A stretch of 64,000 nt of DNA from Ophthalmolycus amberensis (GCA_024529925.1 JAFEUB010000064.1:1214001-1278000); one strand, 5' to 3'. Positions 50,048 to 61,530 are shown, counted from the first letter of the stretch. The notes: generated by a model not told the origin, from the sequence alone. Numbers and translations are program-made.

Positions 50048-51391
50048 CTACGACACTAAAACGCCGGCTCCGCTTTTAGACCCGCCCCCCTCGCTGTCCC
50101 TGGAAGACACTGCCGACTGGCCTTGAGCCTCTCCTTCACCCTCTCCCATCAGCCGGATGTTGTAGCGCTCCCTGTACTCCGTCAGCTCGCGGCCTTTCGT
50201 CTGCATCTGTGTGTTGATGGTCTCGATTATTTTGGAGATCTGAGGAGAAAACAAAAAGGGGGGGGGGGGGGGAGATCAGTGGATTAAAAGGTTACAAGTA
50301 TGCACTACTTGAAGTTTCAATACATATTTAAACAATGCAGCACTCATTTTATAGATTTGTTTTTTCACTTTCTCATCCATCACCTGTTCTTTGTTGGTTT
50401 CCAGGGCTGGTAGAACTTCTTTTACCGTCCGCTCCACCAACACTCCTCCTATTAGACGAAAGCATTTCCTCGTAGGGTCCACTCCCCTCAGGGTGTCAAT
50501 TACTAAGCTGAATGGAAAAATAAGGGAAGTTAAAAAAACAACAAAACGACAACAGATCCACTCAGTGGATCAGTTTTTTCGTGATGTATTTGTGACTCAG
50601 CACACATTCTTATGTTGTTGCTTTGAGTTGAAGGCTGCAGATGTGGGAACATCTGCCACCAACCTGTGCTCGTTGATCTCCATCTCCAACTCTGCAGATT
50701 TAGAGGCCATACCGCGCTGCTCCTGACGCATCCTCTGAAACGTTGCCACCACCTGTCACACAAAAAACACATCATCAGCAACATAAACAGATATTTGTTC
50801 ATTTTAGTTTGAGTCAGTACTGTAGTGATGTCACCATTCCAGTTGTGATCATCAATTAAACAAATTAAATATTTATACTTCGTCATGTATCTTTATAAAT
50901 CAAGTACTTTGGATGTATAAAGTTAGGATTTCTACATTGTAGTATTACATAGTAATACTGACTACTTGACGTTAGAATAAGGTTTGATGGTGTCCAGTGA
51001 TACAAATAGGTTCTCACACTTCCTTCAACTGGAACACACCGACCCATTAGAGGCGTCACGTCATGTTAATGAAATATACATAAACCCAAATTCATTGTCA
51101 AACTCTTTATACATGTCAATACTATTGAAGGCTTCACGCTGGCTCGCTCTTGTTGTCACGTTTGGTGGTGAGAAAGCAGAATGATGGGCGATGGGGAAGC
51201 TAACGTTAGCATTAGCCAACAGGGAGCCAGATTAGCGGCTTTAACTTCACCGGACTCGACTAAACAACGAGTGTACCGACTGAAGCAGCCCGAGGTGGAG
51301 GTTAAAGTACCTGCTCGGCTGACGGGCCGGACGGTTTTCCACCGGCGCTGTTGCTGGGTTTGCTGCCCGTGCTGCTACTGTTGGCTGCCAT
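50048..51391 (-). CDS. pfdn2: Prefoldin subunit 2, 4 coding exons
   Basis: Exons 51391-51311, 50752-50664, 50507-50384 and 50239-50048 join in frame to 161 aa (human 154). PFDN2 is a beta-type subunit of the hexameric cytosolic prefoldin chaperone, which hands unfolded actin and tubulin to the CCT chaperonin. After a Ser/Gly-rich N-terminus (about 1-24), the first coiled-coil helix carries RMRQEQRGMASKSAELEMEI. The beta-hairpin core reads RKCFRLIGGVLVERTVKEVL, and the second helix ISKIIETINTQMQTKGRELT. The tail ends GAGVLVS. It is divergent with nit1, whose leader exon starts about 1 kb away; PFDN2 and NIT1 are neighbours in human too. The start codon sits in a YY1/TISU-type element. Confidence 0.96.
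50258..50272. repeat. G15 homopolymer in pfdn2 intron 3
   Basis: Run of 15 G, 19 bp upstream (in transcript sense) of the last pfdn2 exon; a C run just before a splice acceptor on the coding strand. Confidence 0.9.
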
Positions 51392-51395
51392 CTTG
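51384..51395 (-). promoter_or_regulatory. TISU/YY1-type initiator at pfdn2 start codon
   Basis: The minus strand reads CAAGATGGCAGC around the start ATG. It differs from the TISU consensus SAASATGGCGGC at one position. TISU elements act as YY1 sites for transcription and direct translation from very short 5' UTRs in housekeeping genes. Confidence 0.5.
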
Positions 51396-51541
51396 GAAGG
51401 GTGTTGCTCTGAAGGACCCCAGGCTACATGTATAGAGCTGTTCCGTGTGAGTGCCTGTGTGGAAATGAAGCCCAGCAGCCGGTAACGGTGGAGCTGATTT
51501 TAATTACTTTATACACTGCTGGGTAGCTTGTATAAATATAC

Positions 51542-51624
<83 letters not shown>

Positions 51625-51752
51625 CATGTATATATATATATGTATATATATATATGTATATATATATACATGTATATATATATGTATATATATATATATA
51701 TATACATGTATATATATATATGTATATATATATATGTATATATATATACATG

Positions 51753-51820
<68 letters not shown>

Positions 51821-51880
51821 TATACATGTATATATATGTATATATATATATGTATATATATATACATGTATATATATATG

Positions 51881-51932
<52 letters not shown>

Positions 51933-52362
51933 GATTCCCCTCTGAAATGTAGTGGAGTAGAAGTATAAAGTAACAAAAAACTGGAGATACTCAAGTAAAG
52001 TATAAGTACCTCGAAATACCTCATAGTTACTTCCACCACTGCCTTGCTCCAAGAAAAATCCAACTACTAATATTCAAAAATAAATTGAAGTACATCCAAA
52101 CAGCTCAGCACTCTAACCAACCAAAGCCTTCAAAACTCAACACTCCAGTGTTTCTTACACTCTGTCAGACGAGAGCAAACACTCTCCAGCAGGTGGAGGT
52201 GGTGTGCCTTAATGTTGGTTTCTATCCTCTGATAAACGACAGAAGAAGACAGTAGCTCGGCTGACTCTTCCTGCTGTACACTTGAACACTACTGAACCAA
52301 ACATATGTGACACTAACACGGGCTAAACGGGACGTGACGTGCTGTCTGGGTCACTTGGACCA
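51392..52362. other. Interval between pfdn2 and nit1
   Basis: The 970 bp between the two divergent start codons. About 400 bp is a TA/TATG tract (51533-51932); the rest contains a CTCF-like word near 52187 (CCAGCAGGTGGAGGT). No gene. Confidence 0.6.
51533..51932. repeat. 400-bp (TA)n/TATG compound repeat
   Basis: Alternating purine-pyrimidine DNA built of TATATA with regularly placed GTA and CATG steps; the tatacatgtata palindrome recurs at about 20-70 bp spacing, and blocks of variants are themselves repeated. Almost every frame on both strands is open as Tyr/Ile/Val/Met, which is artefactual. Such DNA is prone to cruciform extrusion and to assembly error. Confidence 0.95.
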
Positions 52363-52451
52363 ATGTTCATGGTCAGGTGCATTTTGGGAACTTGTGCAAA
52401 GACTTTGGCCTCTCTTCCAGTTTGGAAACAACAGATCAAGCTACAAAACAG
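52363..52451 (+). CDS. nit1: nit1 leader exon, probable mitochondrial presequence
   Basis: The first ATG in this frame is at 52363, and the exon ends at the donor AACAG|GTAAGC. Joined to the acceptor at 52672 it continues in frame into the ATG at 52674, adding 30 residues, MFMVRCILGTCAKTLASLPV and ten more. These include five basic residues (Arg5, Lys13, Lys22, Lys26, Arg30) and no acidic ones, as in a mitochondrial targeting peptide. An in-frame TAA precedes the ATG. Mammalian NIT1 also has mitochondrial and cytosolic forms. The 5' limit of the exon is not known. Confidence 0.7.
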
Positions 52452-53991
52452 GTAAGCTTACTATCCTGACAAGGGAGTGTATTGTTATGCTCTCTAACAG
52501 CTGTCCCTCTAAACAAGGGACCTATTTTGTGTTTTGCAGAGCTGCGCAATATTGCACAATGAATATATAACAAAATAACCGGTGCAGTTAATGGTCAACC
52601 ATGGTTGTCCTTTGATCTTTGCATGCAGCGTCTGTGCTCTGGACATAACAACAACCTCTCCTCTCCCTGCAGGATGTCGACTTCACCTCGCCCAGTGGCC
52701 GCAGTGTGTCAGGTGACGGTCACCCCGGACAAAGAGGCCAACTTCTCCGCCTGCAAGCAGCTGGTGGAGGAAGCCCAGGCGCGAGGCGCCAGCATGGTCT
52801 TCCTCCCCGAGGCCTTCGACTACATCGGATCCAGTCGGGAGGAGACGCTGTCGCTGTCTGAGAGCCTGACGGGGGACACAATCTCAAAATACACTCAGCT
52901 GGCCAGGTAGACAGAACCAGTCTGGGTTTAGTTCATTTATTGTTGCAAAATGTAAATATGTATCGATAGTCAACTCTGAATCCATCAGCAGGCAGCTACT
53001 CTACTACTGTCTGCTGTGTCTCATGTGGAGGATGTGAATAATTGCCCATTTCTTCAGGCATTTTAACCCGTCCTCCTTCCAGGAAGTTAGAAGTGTGGCT
53101 GTCTCTCGGAGGATTTCATGAACGAGGACATGACTGGGAGTCTGACAGACGAATCTACAACAGTCACGTCATAATTAATGATAAAGGTACCGCTCATTAA
53201 ACAAGCTCTCTATACGTTCGCTCACTCGCAACAAACGCACTCGTGAAAATCATTGTCACATTGTCGTTACACCCACAGGTGACATCGTCTCAGTTTACAG
53301 GAAGTCCCATTTGTTCGATGTGGAGCTGCCAGACAAAGGTGTGTCCCTTAAAGAAAGCGCCTTCACCATCCCGGGACCCTCCCTCGTGTCTCCGGTCCAA
53401 ACTCCCATCGGCAAGGTGTCATTTTATGAGATAAGAATCGTCACAGAGTGGATCTTTAAATGCACAATCTGTTGGTGTTCTGTGTCTTTGTTCTGACTAT
53501 TTATATTTTGTGGCCACAGGTTGGCCTGGGCATCTGCTATGACCTGAGATTCCCGGAGTTATCGCTGGCTCTGCGACGGCACGGGGCAGATATTCTGACG
53601 TATCCATCAGCCTTCACTGAAGCAACAGGAGCTGCTCACTGGGAGGTGGGATGAGTTCACTCACGCTTGCAATGAAAGGACAATAAACCCAAGCAAACAT
53701 GAATCCCGTGTCTTTTATTCCCAGGTGTTGCTCCGTGCGCGGGCCATCGAGAACCAGTGTTTCGTCCTGGCGGCGGCGCAGGTCGGCCGGCACACCGAGA
53801 AGCGGCGGTCGTACGGCCACGCGTTGGCGGTGGACCCGTGGGGGGAGGTGCTGGCCGACTGCGGGGGGGAGAAGCCGGGCGTGGTGCTGGTGGAGATCGA
53901 CCCGGAGAAGGTCGGCAGCACCAGGAGGAACATGCCGGTCCAACGGCACCGCAGAGACACTGGTTTCTATCACAGTCTGGAGAAGACTTGA
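52363..53991 (+). CDS. nit1: Nitrilase homolog 1 (deaminated glutathione amidase), 6 coding exons
   Basis: Exons 52363-52451 (leader), 52673-52906, 53083-53186, 53279-53415, 53520-53645 and 53725-53991. From the internal ATG (52674) the protein is 288 aa; with the leader it is 318 (human NIT1 327). NIT1 hydrolyses deaminated glutathione, a side product of transaminases, to 2-oxoglutarate and Cys-Gly (metabolite repair). The carbon-nitrogen hydrolase Glu-Lys-Cys triad is present: FLPEAFDY, YRKSHLFDVELP and GICYDLRFPELS. Other family stretches are LSLGGFHERGHDWE, ILTYPSAFTEATGAAHWEVL and RARAIENQCFVLAAAQVGRH. The second Met could start a cytosolic form. Introns are short (92-221 bp). It is divergent with pfdn2. 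Confidence 0.95.
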
Positions 53992-54184
53992 CCACGAGAG
54001 AAGTGAAGAGCCCATCAGGAGCACTTCAAGTGACTGAGCTTATTATCGGTATATGGTTCAAAATCAGCCTTCTCCTCTTTTACTGCTTACTCAGCTGTTC
54101 TGGTTTAACTTTTAAATCGTCTTCTCATCACTGCAGTAGATAATCTCACCAAATGAGTCTATAAAAAGTAGATGTTACTCATAT

Positions 54185-54203
54185 TGGCCACTAGGTGGTG
54201 CTG
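54185..54203 (+). promoter_or_regulatory. CTCF-like site
   Basis: TTGGCCACTAGGTGGTGCT matches the extended CTCF motif with a single change in the core (GGT for GGC). It lies about 195 bp after the nit1 stop codon, in its 3' UTR. Confidence 0.4.
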
Positions 54204-54355
54204 GTGGGTCGTAACGATATTAGAAACAGGAGGAAATGGTGGTAAATTACAGATATATGTTGTACTGAATGGATATGTTCATATTATTTAGATTAAGTAC
54301 TGTAAAAAAAACATCACCTACACTTTGTTTGTTTGTCTTCTGTTTCCAGTAACAA

Positions 54356-54361
54356 AATAAA
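54356..54361 (+). terminator. Polyadenylation signal, nit1
   Basis: AATAAA 365 nt after the nit1 stop codon. Confidence 0.6.
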
Positions 54362-57300
54362 TCGTTAAATTGTGAAAATGCATCACTGACTCTGAATGAT
54401 ATCAGATTATGAGTGAAATTAAGTTTTTAATCTCTAATGGGGGCCCAAAAAAAGAGTTGACATTTCTGTATTTAGCCTAAAATCAATCAATACCCTTAAT
54501 ACTTAAACCCTCGATTCTAAAATATGAAGAAATTAATGAAAGGACAATAATAGGCAAAAAATGGATATTAAGTAAATACCTTGCATATGTAAATATAGAA
54601 AAAAAACATGTGTACAACTACTTTAAAATTGCACTTAAGTACAACTTTGAGGTACTTGTATACATGATTTTTGTGAGTATTTCCATTTTACTTCCTGTCC
54701 AGTGAAAACCACGTGTCCACAAATGTGTTGATTTTGAATATTTGTGATAAATATAAGGATGAAATGTTTCTTTATGTGTTGAGAAAATTCTTCTACTTCT
54801 TAAGCTAAATAAACTATGAAAACCTGGATCAGCTGGAAAATACATCATCACAAAACAGGTCACATTTTTTTTTAGATACTTTGTTCTCACGGGACAGTGA
54901 CGCTGCAAACATATGGTGATCTCATAGAATATGACAGATTAAACTACTACCCTTTGTATATAAATTATAAATGAGCACTACTATAATAATCTACAGCACC
55001 ACAGACATTAATGCAGCAAAAATAGTAATCATATATAATAGAAAAACACTGACGGAGAACATTTTAATGCACAATAAGTACACATTTGATACTTTAAGCA
55101 CATTTAGCAGATAATACTTGCATATTTTAGTACTTTTACCCAAGGATATGAGTACTTCCTCCACCAGAACCATGCAGTAACACTGTCCCCGTTATGATTC
55201 ATCCCCTCCCGTTTGATTTGCAGTGACTGGATGAATTATTGATCATATTTCTGCCTGTTTTACCATCACACAGACTGTGGGTGGGAGCTGCTGCTGTTAG
55301 GATGTGAGGATGGGAAACAGGAAGTGAACGTCACTGACACAGGAATGGGACTGAAAAAAGAAAACACCATCATGATGAGGAGAATGTCAAATCCACTCGT
55401 GTAAAGGAAACACAAATACCCCCGTTTCAACCCGACAAAAGGATGAACTGTCGTGTCCGAGCTGTAATTGATGCATCACGAAGGTAACGTGCGTTCTTCT
55501 TTAACGGTTATGACGGTTAGCTGTGTGTTTCACCGCCCGAGGCCGTGTATCCATCCGATGCCGTGCAGTTTGAGTGATATTTAAATGGAGATTTACCGTA
55601 AAATGTGCATATTTTGTGGATATAACTTGTCGTTTGTGTGGTTCTCAGGCCTTTGGCTGCTTGTCAAAGGGAAACTGAGGCTACACAAACCAACGTTGCA
55701 TGCAAAACGGTCCTATTTTCACCGTTAAATGTAAATGTAACAGTCGGCTAACGGCTGTGCGCGTGCCGCAAAGGAACTAATGTTGCCATGCTCACTGTGT
55801 CGTGGTTGTTTTCCATCATCAGATAAGCACACTAGTCTCGTGCTTGTGAACTCCTCTCTTCCACAAAATCATCCTCAACACATTCATATTTATTCTGGTA
55901 TTTTTTGTAACAATGAGACTTTAAAGCAACACTTAACATAAGTTTTTTTTATATATATATAATGCAATTTACAATCTTAAGTTATTTCTGAGGCAAAAAG
56001 TTAGTTATTTAAAGTGAATTTAGTTGGTTTTCTTAGTCTTTTATGCTGACTATCTGGACATTTTCTTGGATTAATTAAGCAATTAAAATATAATATAAAA
56101 TATCAGTTGTAATGGCTGTTTTTCACCATGTTTGAGACCAAACAATTAATTGAGAAAATGTGTTTATTTCATGTTTATTTGTAAAGGGATGAGTATATTC
56201 ACACGTGCCACATGGCGCAGCACGTTGTTGCATGTCTTTAGACTGCGAAATAATACAAAAGTTAGTTGTAACTCTGGTATTTTGTGCATTAAATAAAATT
56301 ACATTTAGATATGAAGTTACTTCTGCTGAGGTCTGATAAGGAAATGACAATTGACTCTAAATTAAAAAAACTGAGGCCTTTGAGTCAATGCGATGAGTTA
56401 TGACCCTAAACATGACGTATCCACTTTAATATTCATTACATTACATTTCACACAGCCCCATCCTCTAACCAGGACCGTACCTGTCGACAAGATGTCACAC
56501 TTAAAGTAGTTAAATGTTAAACTTAAGTTAATGTTTCCCCACTTTTACCTATTGGCTCCATCACTGTTCAGTCAATCAGTTTATGTTTAAACCACTCGTG
56601 TCCTCTGTTAGCCTCACACAGGCGGGTCAAACCAAAGGCCCTCCTCATTTGATTTGCTCTGATTGTTGATTTAATCAGCGCTGCTGATTGTGTTAACGTC
56701 TGTCTGGAGTGTTTCGTCTCGGTTAAGCACGACCTTAGTTTAATTCACAGACGGACGGTCGCGACGCCTCATTTAAGTGTTTACCTCCTTCCCCTCCGTG
56801 AGATCACGTGAAGCACTTGTCTTGACAACAATTACAGCGTGATGAGATACCTTTACTAACATGTCGAAAGGTTTACTTGAATGGCTGCATTTCCGTTACT
56901 GCATGGCTGCAGGCCTGACATGTATTATTCATAATTCAGCATTAATTTTGTGAGAGTAGGAGCTTCCCCTGTCTTCTGTGAGGCTTGTTGTGTTTTAATA
57001 TTTTATTATTTTTAACTTCAGTGTCTCCCCTTTAGAGACAGCAGCATATATTGACTGATATTCAGTTTCCCTGTGTGTTGTTTTCTCAGACTGACACCAC
57101 TACATGGCTGCACATCTCCAAGAGTTAGTCAGGGCCCACGTGTTGTTGAAGTGCTGTTAATTGTGATGACTGAGCGCTCCCTGTAGTGTTGGAGAGCTGG
57201 TGTACGCTGGATGTTTTTGATCCATATATCGATCGCCATGTTGTCTTTTTGAAGGCTGGGTGTCGACGTCAACAGGAGGAGGTGTGAGCCTGTCGATTAG

Positions 57301-58740
57301 AGGGAGGGCAAAAAAACCCCGCTGAGTCAAGTCCCGGCAACGGTCGCCTGGGCAACACCTCCATAGTGACCAGCCGGAGGAAGATAACGGCCCTCGTTGC
57401 TCAACTTAGTTGCGTAACATCAGTGGTCCCCGCAACGTTTTGTTCACCTCGCTGTTGATTATGCTGCTGTTATCGACTGACGCACACACAGACACACACA
57501 CACACAGACACCTACACACACACACCCACACACACCCCCAGCTTATCCACGACATCTACAACATAAAATACATTCCCACTTGTGAATTTTGTTGTGTTAC
57601 CGTCATAACAAAGTGTCTGGATTCATTTGTTAGAGAGCGACTTTCACCGCAACACCCGATGAATCTGAATTAGAGCTTGAACTCTGAATTGTTTTTATTT
57701 TTTGAGAAATCCACTTCCTAAATCAGTCTAGCTGACTCCAACGTTTCTTTTCCTTCACTTCCTTTTCATGGTGCTGCAGGAGAAAGAAGAAGTATGCAGT
57801 CTAATCCATTCAGGTCGATATGAAGGGAGTTTATAAATCCTCTGTTGCTCTATATCTTCACAGAGATATGGAGCCGCCCGTCACACCGTAAAGGATTAGT
57901 GAGATCAGTCAGGCGGCGACACATTAAATGTCTATCTTCCTCCTAAACTCTCCTCTTTGTTACGTTGAGACGGATATTCTATAAATATCTTCTCGGTCCG
58001 GATCCGTTCGGGTCACAGATTCTGGTGTAGTTTCCGCCTCCTCCACAGGGGGGCGGTGTTTGATCACAGCTGAGGTGCTGAGTGTTGACTCCGCTCTGCT
58101 CTGTTTGGTCCATCACTTTTAGTACCATAACCATCCTCCCATGCTGAAAGCATATCTTCAAACTTTAGATTGACTTTCACACTAGTGATGAATCACAGCT
58201 GGACTGTGTTCTCGTTCCGCTCCTTGGATCTCTGCTGAAGTGGTCCAGATGTTTGTTCTCGATCACTCCACCTCTTCGCCGACAGTCCAGCGTTCATCTT
58301 AAACTCTGATGGATGTCCTGAGTCCCTTCCCTCTCATTCCGTCCACACCTCATTCCCTTTTTGTTTAATTCATCTTCCATCACCGGTTATAAAACAATAC
58401 TGTGATAATTTATCTTGTAAGAAAATAGACAAAACTTGCTCGTTTGGTTTCCCAGTGAAGACACCAGTTGCCTCAGTTCTCCAAATATAACTGGACAGAA
58501 ATGCGACGGATGAAATGACCGACCGTGTGATCAGAAGTTCAGGTTTTTGTTTGTTTTTCTTGAGAGAAAGCTCTGGAAACCGGTTGTGTTTCGATGTTTT
58601 TTTGCTGGACCATAAATATATGTACGACCTATAACCTCTCCATCACGGCCTCACCGAGCGCCTGTCTGTCAGTGTGCGCGTTACCATGCCACCCTGACCC
58701 ACTCCACCTTGCAGACTCTCTAATCCAGCATCCTCACAAC

Positions 58741-58742
<2 letters not shown>

Positions 58743-58771
<29 letters not shown>
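58743..58771. repeat. (GT)n microsatellite before clcn3 exon
   Basis: About 29 bp of GT, 42 bp upstream of the splice acceptor at 58811-58812. Confidence 0.95.
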
Positions 58772-58773
<2 letters not shown>

Positions 58774-58831
58774 ACCACCACTCCCCTCCTTCCCTCCCTC
58801 CTTATCATCCAGGGCACCGGTGCGTTGCTAA

Positions 58832-58994
58832 ATGGAGTCGGAGCAGCTGTACCACAGAGGCTACTGCAGGAACAGCTACAACAGCATCGCCAGCGCCAGC
58901 AGCGACGAGGAGCTGCTGGATGGAGCCGGCGCCATCATGGACTTCCACACCACCGAGGACGACAACCTGCTGGATGGGGACGCTGCCTCCCCAG
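58832..58994 (+). CDS. clcn3: Chloride/proton exchanger ClC-3, long-form first coding exon (partial gene)
   Basis: The exon likely begins at 58813 after a TCATCCAG acceptor; translation starts at 58832. It encodes MESEQLYHRGYCRNSYNSIA and runs on through SSDEELLDGAG and DDNLLDGDAASPG, nearly identical to the N-terminus of the long ClC-3 isoform of mammals. The exon ends in phase 1 at CCAG|GTAGGG. Acidic dileucine-like clusters (DEELL, DDNLL) in this segment match the clathrin-sorting signals of ClC-3. ClC-3 is a 2Cl-/H+ exchanger of endosomes and synaptic vesicles. The membrane domain and CBS domains are not in this window and must lie beyond 64000. Confidence 0.92.
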
Positions 58995-61192
58995 GTAGGG
59001 AGAACAGGACACCTCCAAATACCCCCCCCCCCCCTCCCCCCAAAGCTGTTTGATTGGTGCTGGACCTTTGTGTGCTTCCCCTCCGTGACCCGGGCCTCAC
59101 TAAAACAAACCAGATACCTTTCCCTGAACTCTCAGTGAGCTTCCCACCGATTCTCCCCGTTGCTGCGTCTTCACCGCCGATGTCAAGACGCATCAAGTGT
59201 GTGTTCTCTCGTGTGTGTGTGTGTTGCTGTCGCAATGCCATCTGCCCCACCCTCCACCCTCCACCCCATCATCTCCATCCACGCCCATCAGCTGCTCTAC
59301 GTGCCGTCTTGTCACACCCTGCAGACACCGTCATGAATGGTTATAAAACTATTCAATGATATTTAAATGGAAATGAATATGACTGTAGGCAGCCAAAGGC
59401 TCTTTGCATTGTCCAGTTAAACATCAATGAACTAATTGCTTTATAACCATTTTTAAGGCTCTCTGAGGACAGTTTGTTTTTTAGTATTTAAAGTTCTTTT
59501 TGTGTTTTGCACACCTCACTTTTCTTGTCTTAAGTTCTGCAACAATGACCAAACTTTTACGTTGCCTGCTCCTGGTTCCTGTTAATTCTCCTGTTTCCAT
59601 CCACTAGCTTGAACCTGGTCACCTTTTAAACGTTCTTGCTCTTGTCTTTTGATCCGCCTCCACTTTATTGTGTGCTTTGGCTTCTACTCGTTGTTCCTCC
59701 TCTTCCTTTGTCTCTTGGCTTACGTGGATTGGTCGCTCCTGTCAGGTAGCAATGATATTCATTCAGTCATTCATAGTTAGACGGCTACTACGAGTGATCT
59801 CTGCCGTGCCTTCATCCTCCCCTGGCTACCATCCACGCTACATTACAGTCATTCCTGTCATTCCACTGCAGTCACCTGTTTCTCATTCATTGCACAAACT
59901 CCGTGGCGCTCTTTGACGGATATATCTGGTGTCCCATCGACATCCGATCTGCAGCTTCCTGTTTGTTCCTCCTCGTCTTGAGTGAAAAAAACTGCTGATT
60001 CCTCTCTTTTCGGTTTTGGCTTGCGTCTGATTGGACAGAAAGCACAAAGGTTGTGTCGGAGGGTGTCGACTGAGCTTGGCTCTCCAAATGTTGAAGGAAT
60101 CTGATAACAGCTGTTAACCAGGTTGTAACAAAGGCCAGCAATCCTTTACAGCCACTACTGTATCTGGCTGCACCTTTATTTGTGTGTGACACCCGTACGT
60201 GCTCCGACATTCCCACGAACCAGTTTGGCTTCCAGCCCGTGTGAGCTATAGCGCTTCAGGAAATCTCTGGTGGCCTGGTTTCTCCCTTGAAGCTGGTGTG
60301 CCGCCTGTTTTCTACCTCCCCGGGGCTATTTCTGTGTGCAGTAGTGAGAGGCAGTGGGTTAACTGGAGAGTTTGTAAAGCCCTCCTCCGGGTGAGCACGG
60401 GGTCTGTGCCCCTGTGGAGACTGTTTTCTAAAAGTTTTTTTGTTTGCTTGGAGGAAGTAAAGCTTTGGGAACTACGGGTCCTTGAACTGAAAGAGATTCA
60501 GTGTTCCGTTTCCTTTTAACTCGCCGGATTACATAAACTCTGGAGATTTTTCTGCTTCAAGCTTCATGTTGTTTTTCCGCCGGTTTGACGTCCTGACTGG
60601 GACTTGTGGAGCGGTGACGGTAACAAACTATGGCTAACATCACCTGTGTCAGGAGCCCTGCTGAAAGGTAAGGGAGCATGGAGGTCTCGCATATGACGGA
60701 CTGCTTTTATTTCTATTATAGTGAAAACAAACGGCGTGTGAATAATCCGGGTCCCGTTCTTTAGACCTGGAAGCTGCATTGTTTCATATAATAACACATG
60801 ATCACACCAAGTTTACAAAACACCCTCTGTCTCGCTTTTGATTATTTAACCCTTGAAATCCACTTCAGTTCAGATGGGTTGGAAAGTAGAAATTGAAGAC
60901 ACCATTTTTCACACAAAGGGGAAAAACCCAAAGTCTCATTTTAGCATCTTATGAGATAAAGAAAGCAGCAAAGTCAACTGATTGGCTTATATTTGCAGCT
61001 CTATTTCTTTATTATCCACAGTAGAACTTCCAGTACTTCTTACTTTAACCCCCCCTGCACTTGCTCAGAATAGAATATTCCATTATAGAGCTTGCCCTAT
61101 CAAACACACACCCCTCTGGCCCAGCAGCATGGTCTCTCCCATCTGATCTCCCCTAGTAACCGACCGGACTGGTGTGCTCGTCTTTCCGTTTG

Positions 61193-61196
<4 letters not shown>

Positions 61197-61224
<28 letters not shown>

Positions 61225-61310
61225 GTGACATCACCAGTCAGCTGCTGCAGTGGAGGGAGAGTGTGTGAGAGAGAGAGAGAGAGAAAGAAAGGGAGGGGGA
61301 GGGAGAGAGG
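61197..61310. repeat. (GT)n and GA-rich compound repeat
   Basis: A GT run (61197-61224) and a GA/GGGA-rich block (61259-61310) separated by 34 bp, 50-160 bp upstream of the clcn3 uORF start. Confidence 0.9.
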
Positions 61311-61359
61311 ACACACACACTCGCTCACTCACAGCCCCTCTTGTCTTCCTCTGGTAAAC

Positions 61360-61416
61360 ATGGCAGCGGCGGCAGCGACTGACACACAGTGCGTAGTGAA
61401 GCCTAGCTTAGCTTAG
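61360..61416 (+). CDS. Upstream ORF (18 codons) before clcn3 exon 1c
   Basis: An ATG at 61360 in good context (AACATGG) opens an 18-codon frame, MAAAAATDTQCVVKPSLA, that stops at 61414-61416, 29 nt before the clcn3 ATG. If the transcript starts upstream of it, it could limit translation of the downstream isoform. It overlaps the start of an AGCTT/AGCCT pentamer repeat. Whether it is transcribed is not shown. Confidence 0.45.
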   Translation: MAAAAATDTQCVVKPSLA

Positions 61417-61435
61417 CTTAGCCTAGCCTAGCCTC
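61403..61435. repeat. Pentamer repeat in clcn3 5' UTR
   Basis: Six to seven copies of AGCTT or AGCCT in tandem immediately before the clcn3 start; the uORF stop codon lies inside it. Confidence 0.85.
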
Positions 61436-61445
61436 AGCTGTCAAC

Positions 61446-61530
61446 ATGGAGGAGGACGCAGCGGCCGACCCCTATCTGCCCTACGACGGGGGAGGGGACA
61501 CCATCCCCCTGCAGGAGATCCCTAAAAGAG
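61446..61530 (+). CDS. clcn3: ClC-3 alternative first coding exon (partial gene)
   Basis: It encodes MEEDAAADPYLPYDGGGDTI and then PLQEIPKR, ending in phase 1 at AAAGAG|GTATGC. DPYLPYDGGGD followed by IPL matches the N-terminus of the shorter ClC-3 isoform (ClC-3c type) of mammals. The phase equals that of the 58832-58994 exon, so both can splice to the same next exon, which lies right of the window. The ATG has a purine at -3 (AACATGG). The two first exons would give ClC-3 proteins with different sorting signals. Confidence 0.85.

Larger units (their letters stand above)
53992..58812. other. Interval between nit1 and clcn3
   Basis: It starts with the nit1 3' UTR (polyadenylation signal at 54356). 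Most is AT-rich unique sequence with CA-rich DNA at 57480-57538. A possible non-coding first exon of clcn3 could end at the donor CACGAAG|GTAACG near 55482; the nearby sequence 55260-55500 is slightly GC-richer. The pyrimidine- and TG-rich stretch (58743-58812) leads into the clcn3 exon acceptor. No other gene recognised. Confidence 0.55.
58995..61445. other. clcn3 intron and promoter of the downstream first exon
   Basis: It contains C-rich runs near 59022-59042, a GT run at 59211-59224, then mostly unique intron. From about 61160 it becomes a candidate promoter region, with a GT array (61197-61224), a GA-rich block (61259-61310) and a GC-rich segment with repeated GGCAGC words just before the second first exon. 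No other coding exon recognised. Confidence 0.55.

Noticed and set aside
51424..52063. Tyr/Ile-rich proteins on both strands
   Set aside because: TA/TATG repeat DNA is open in most frames; composition artefact.
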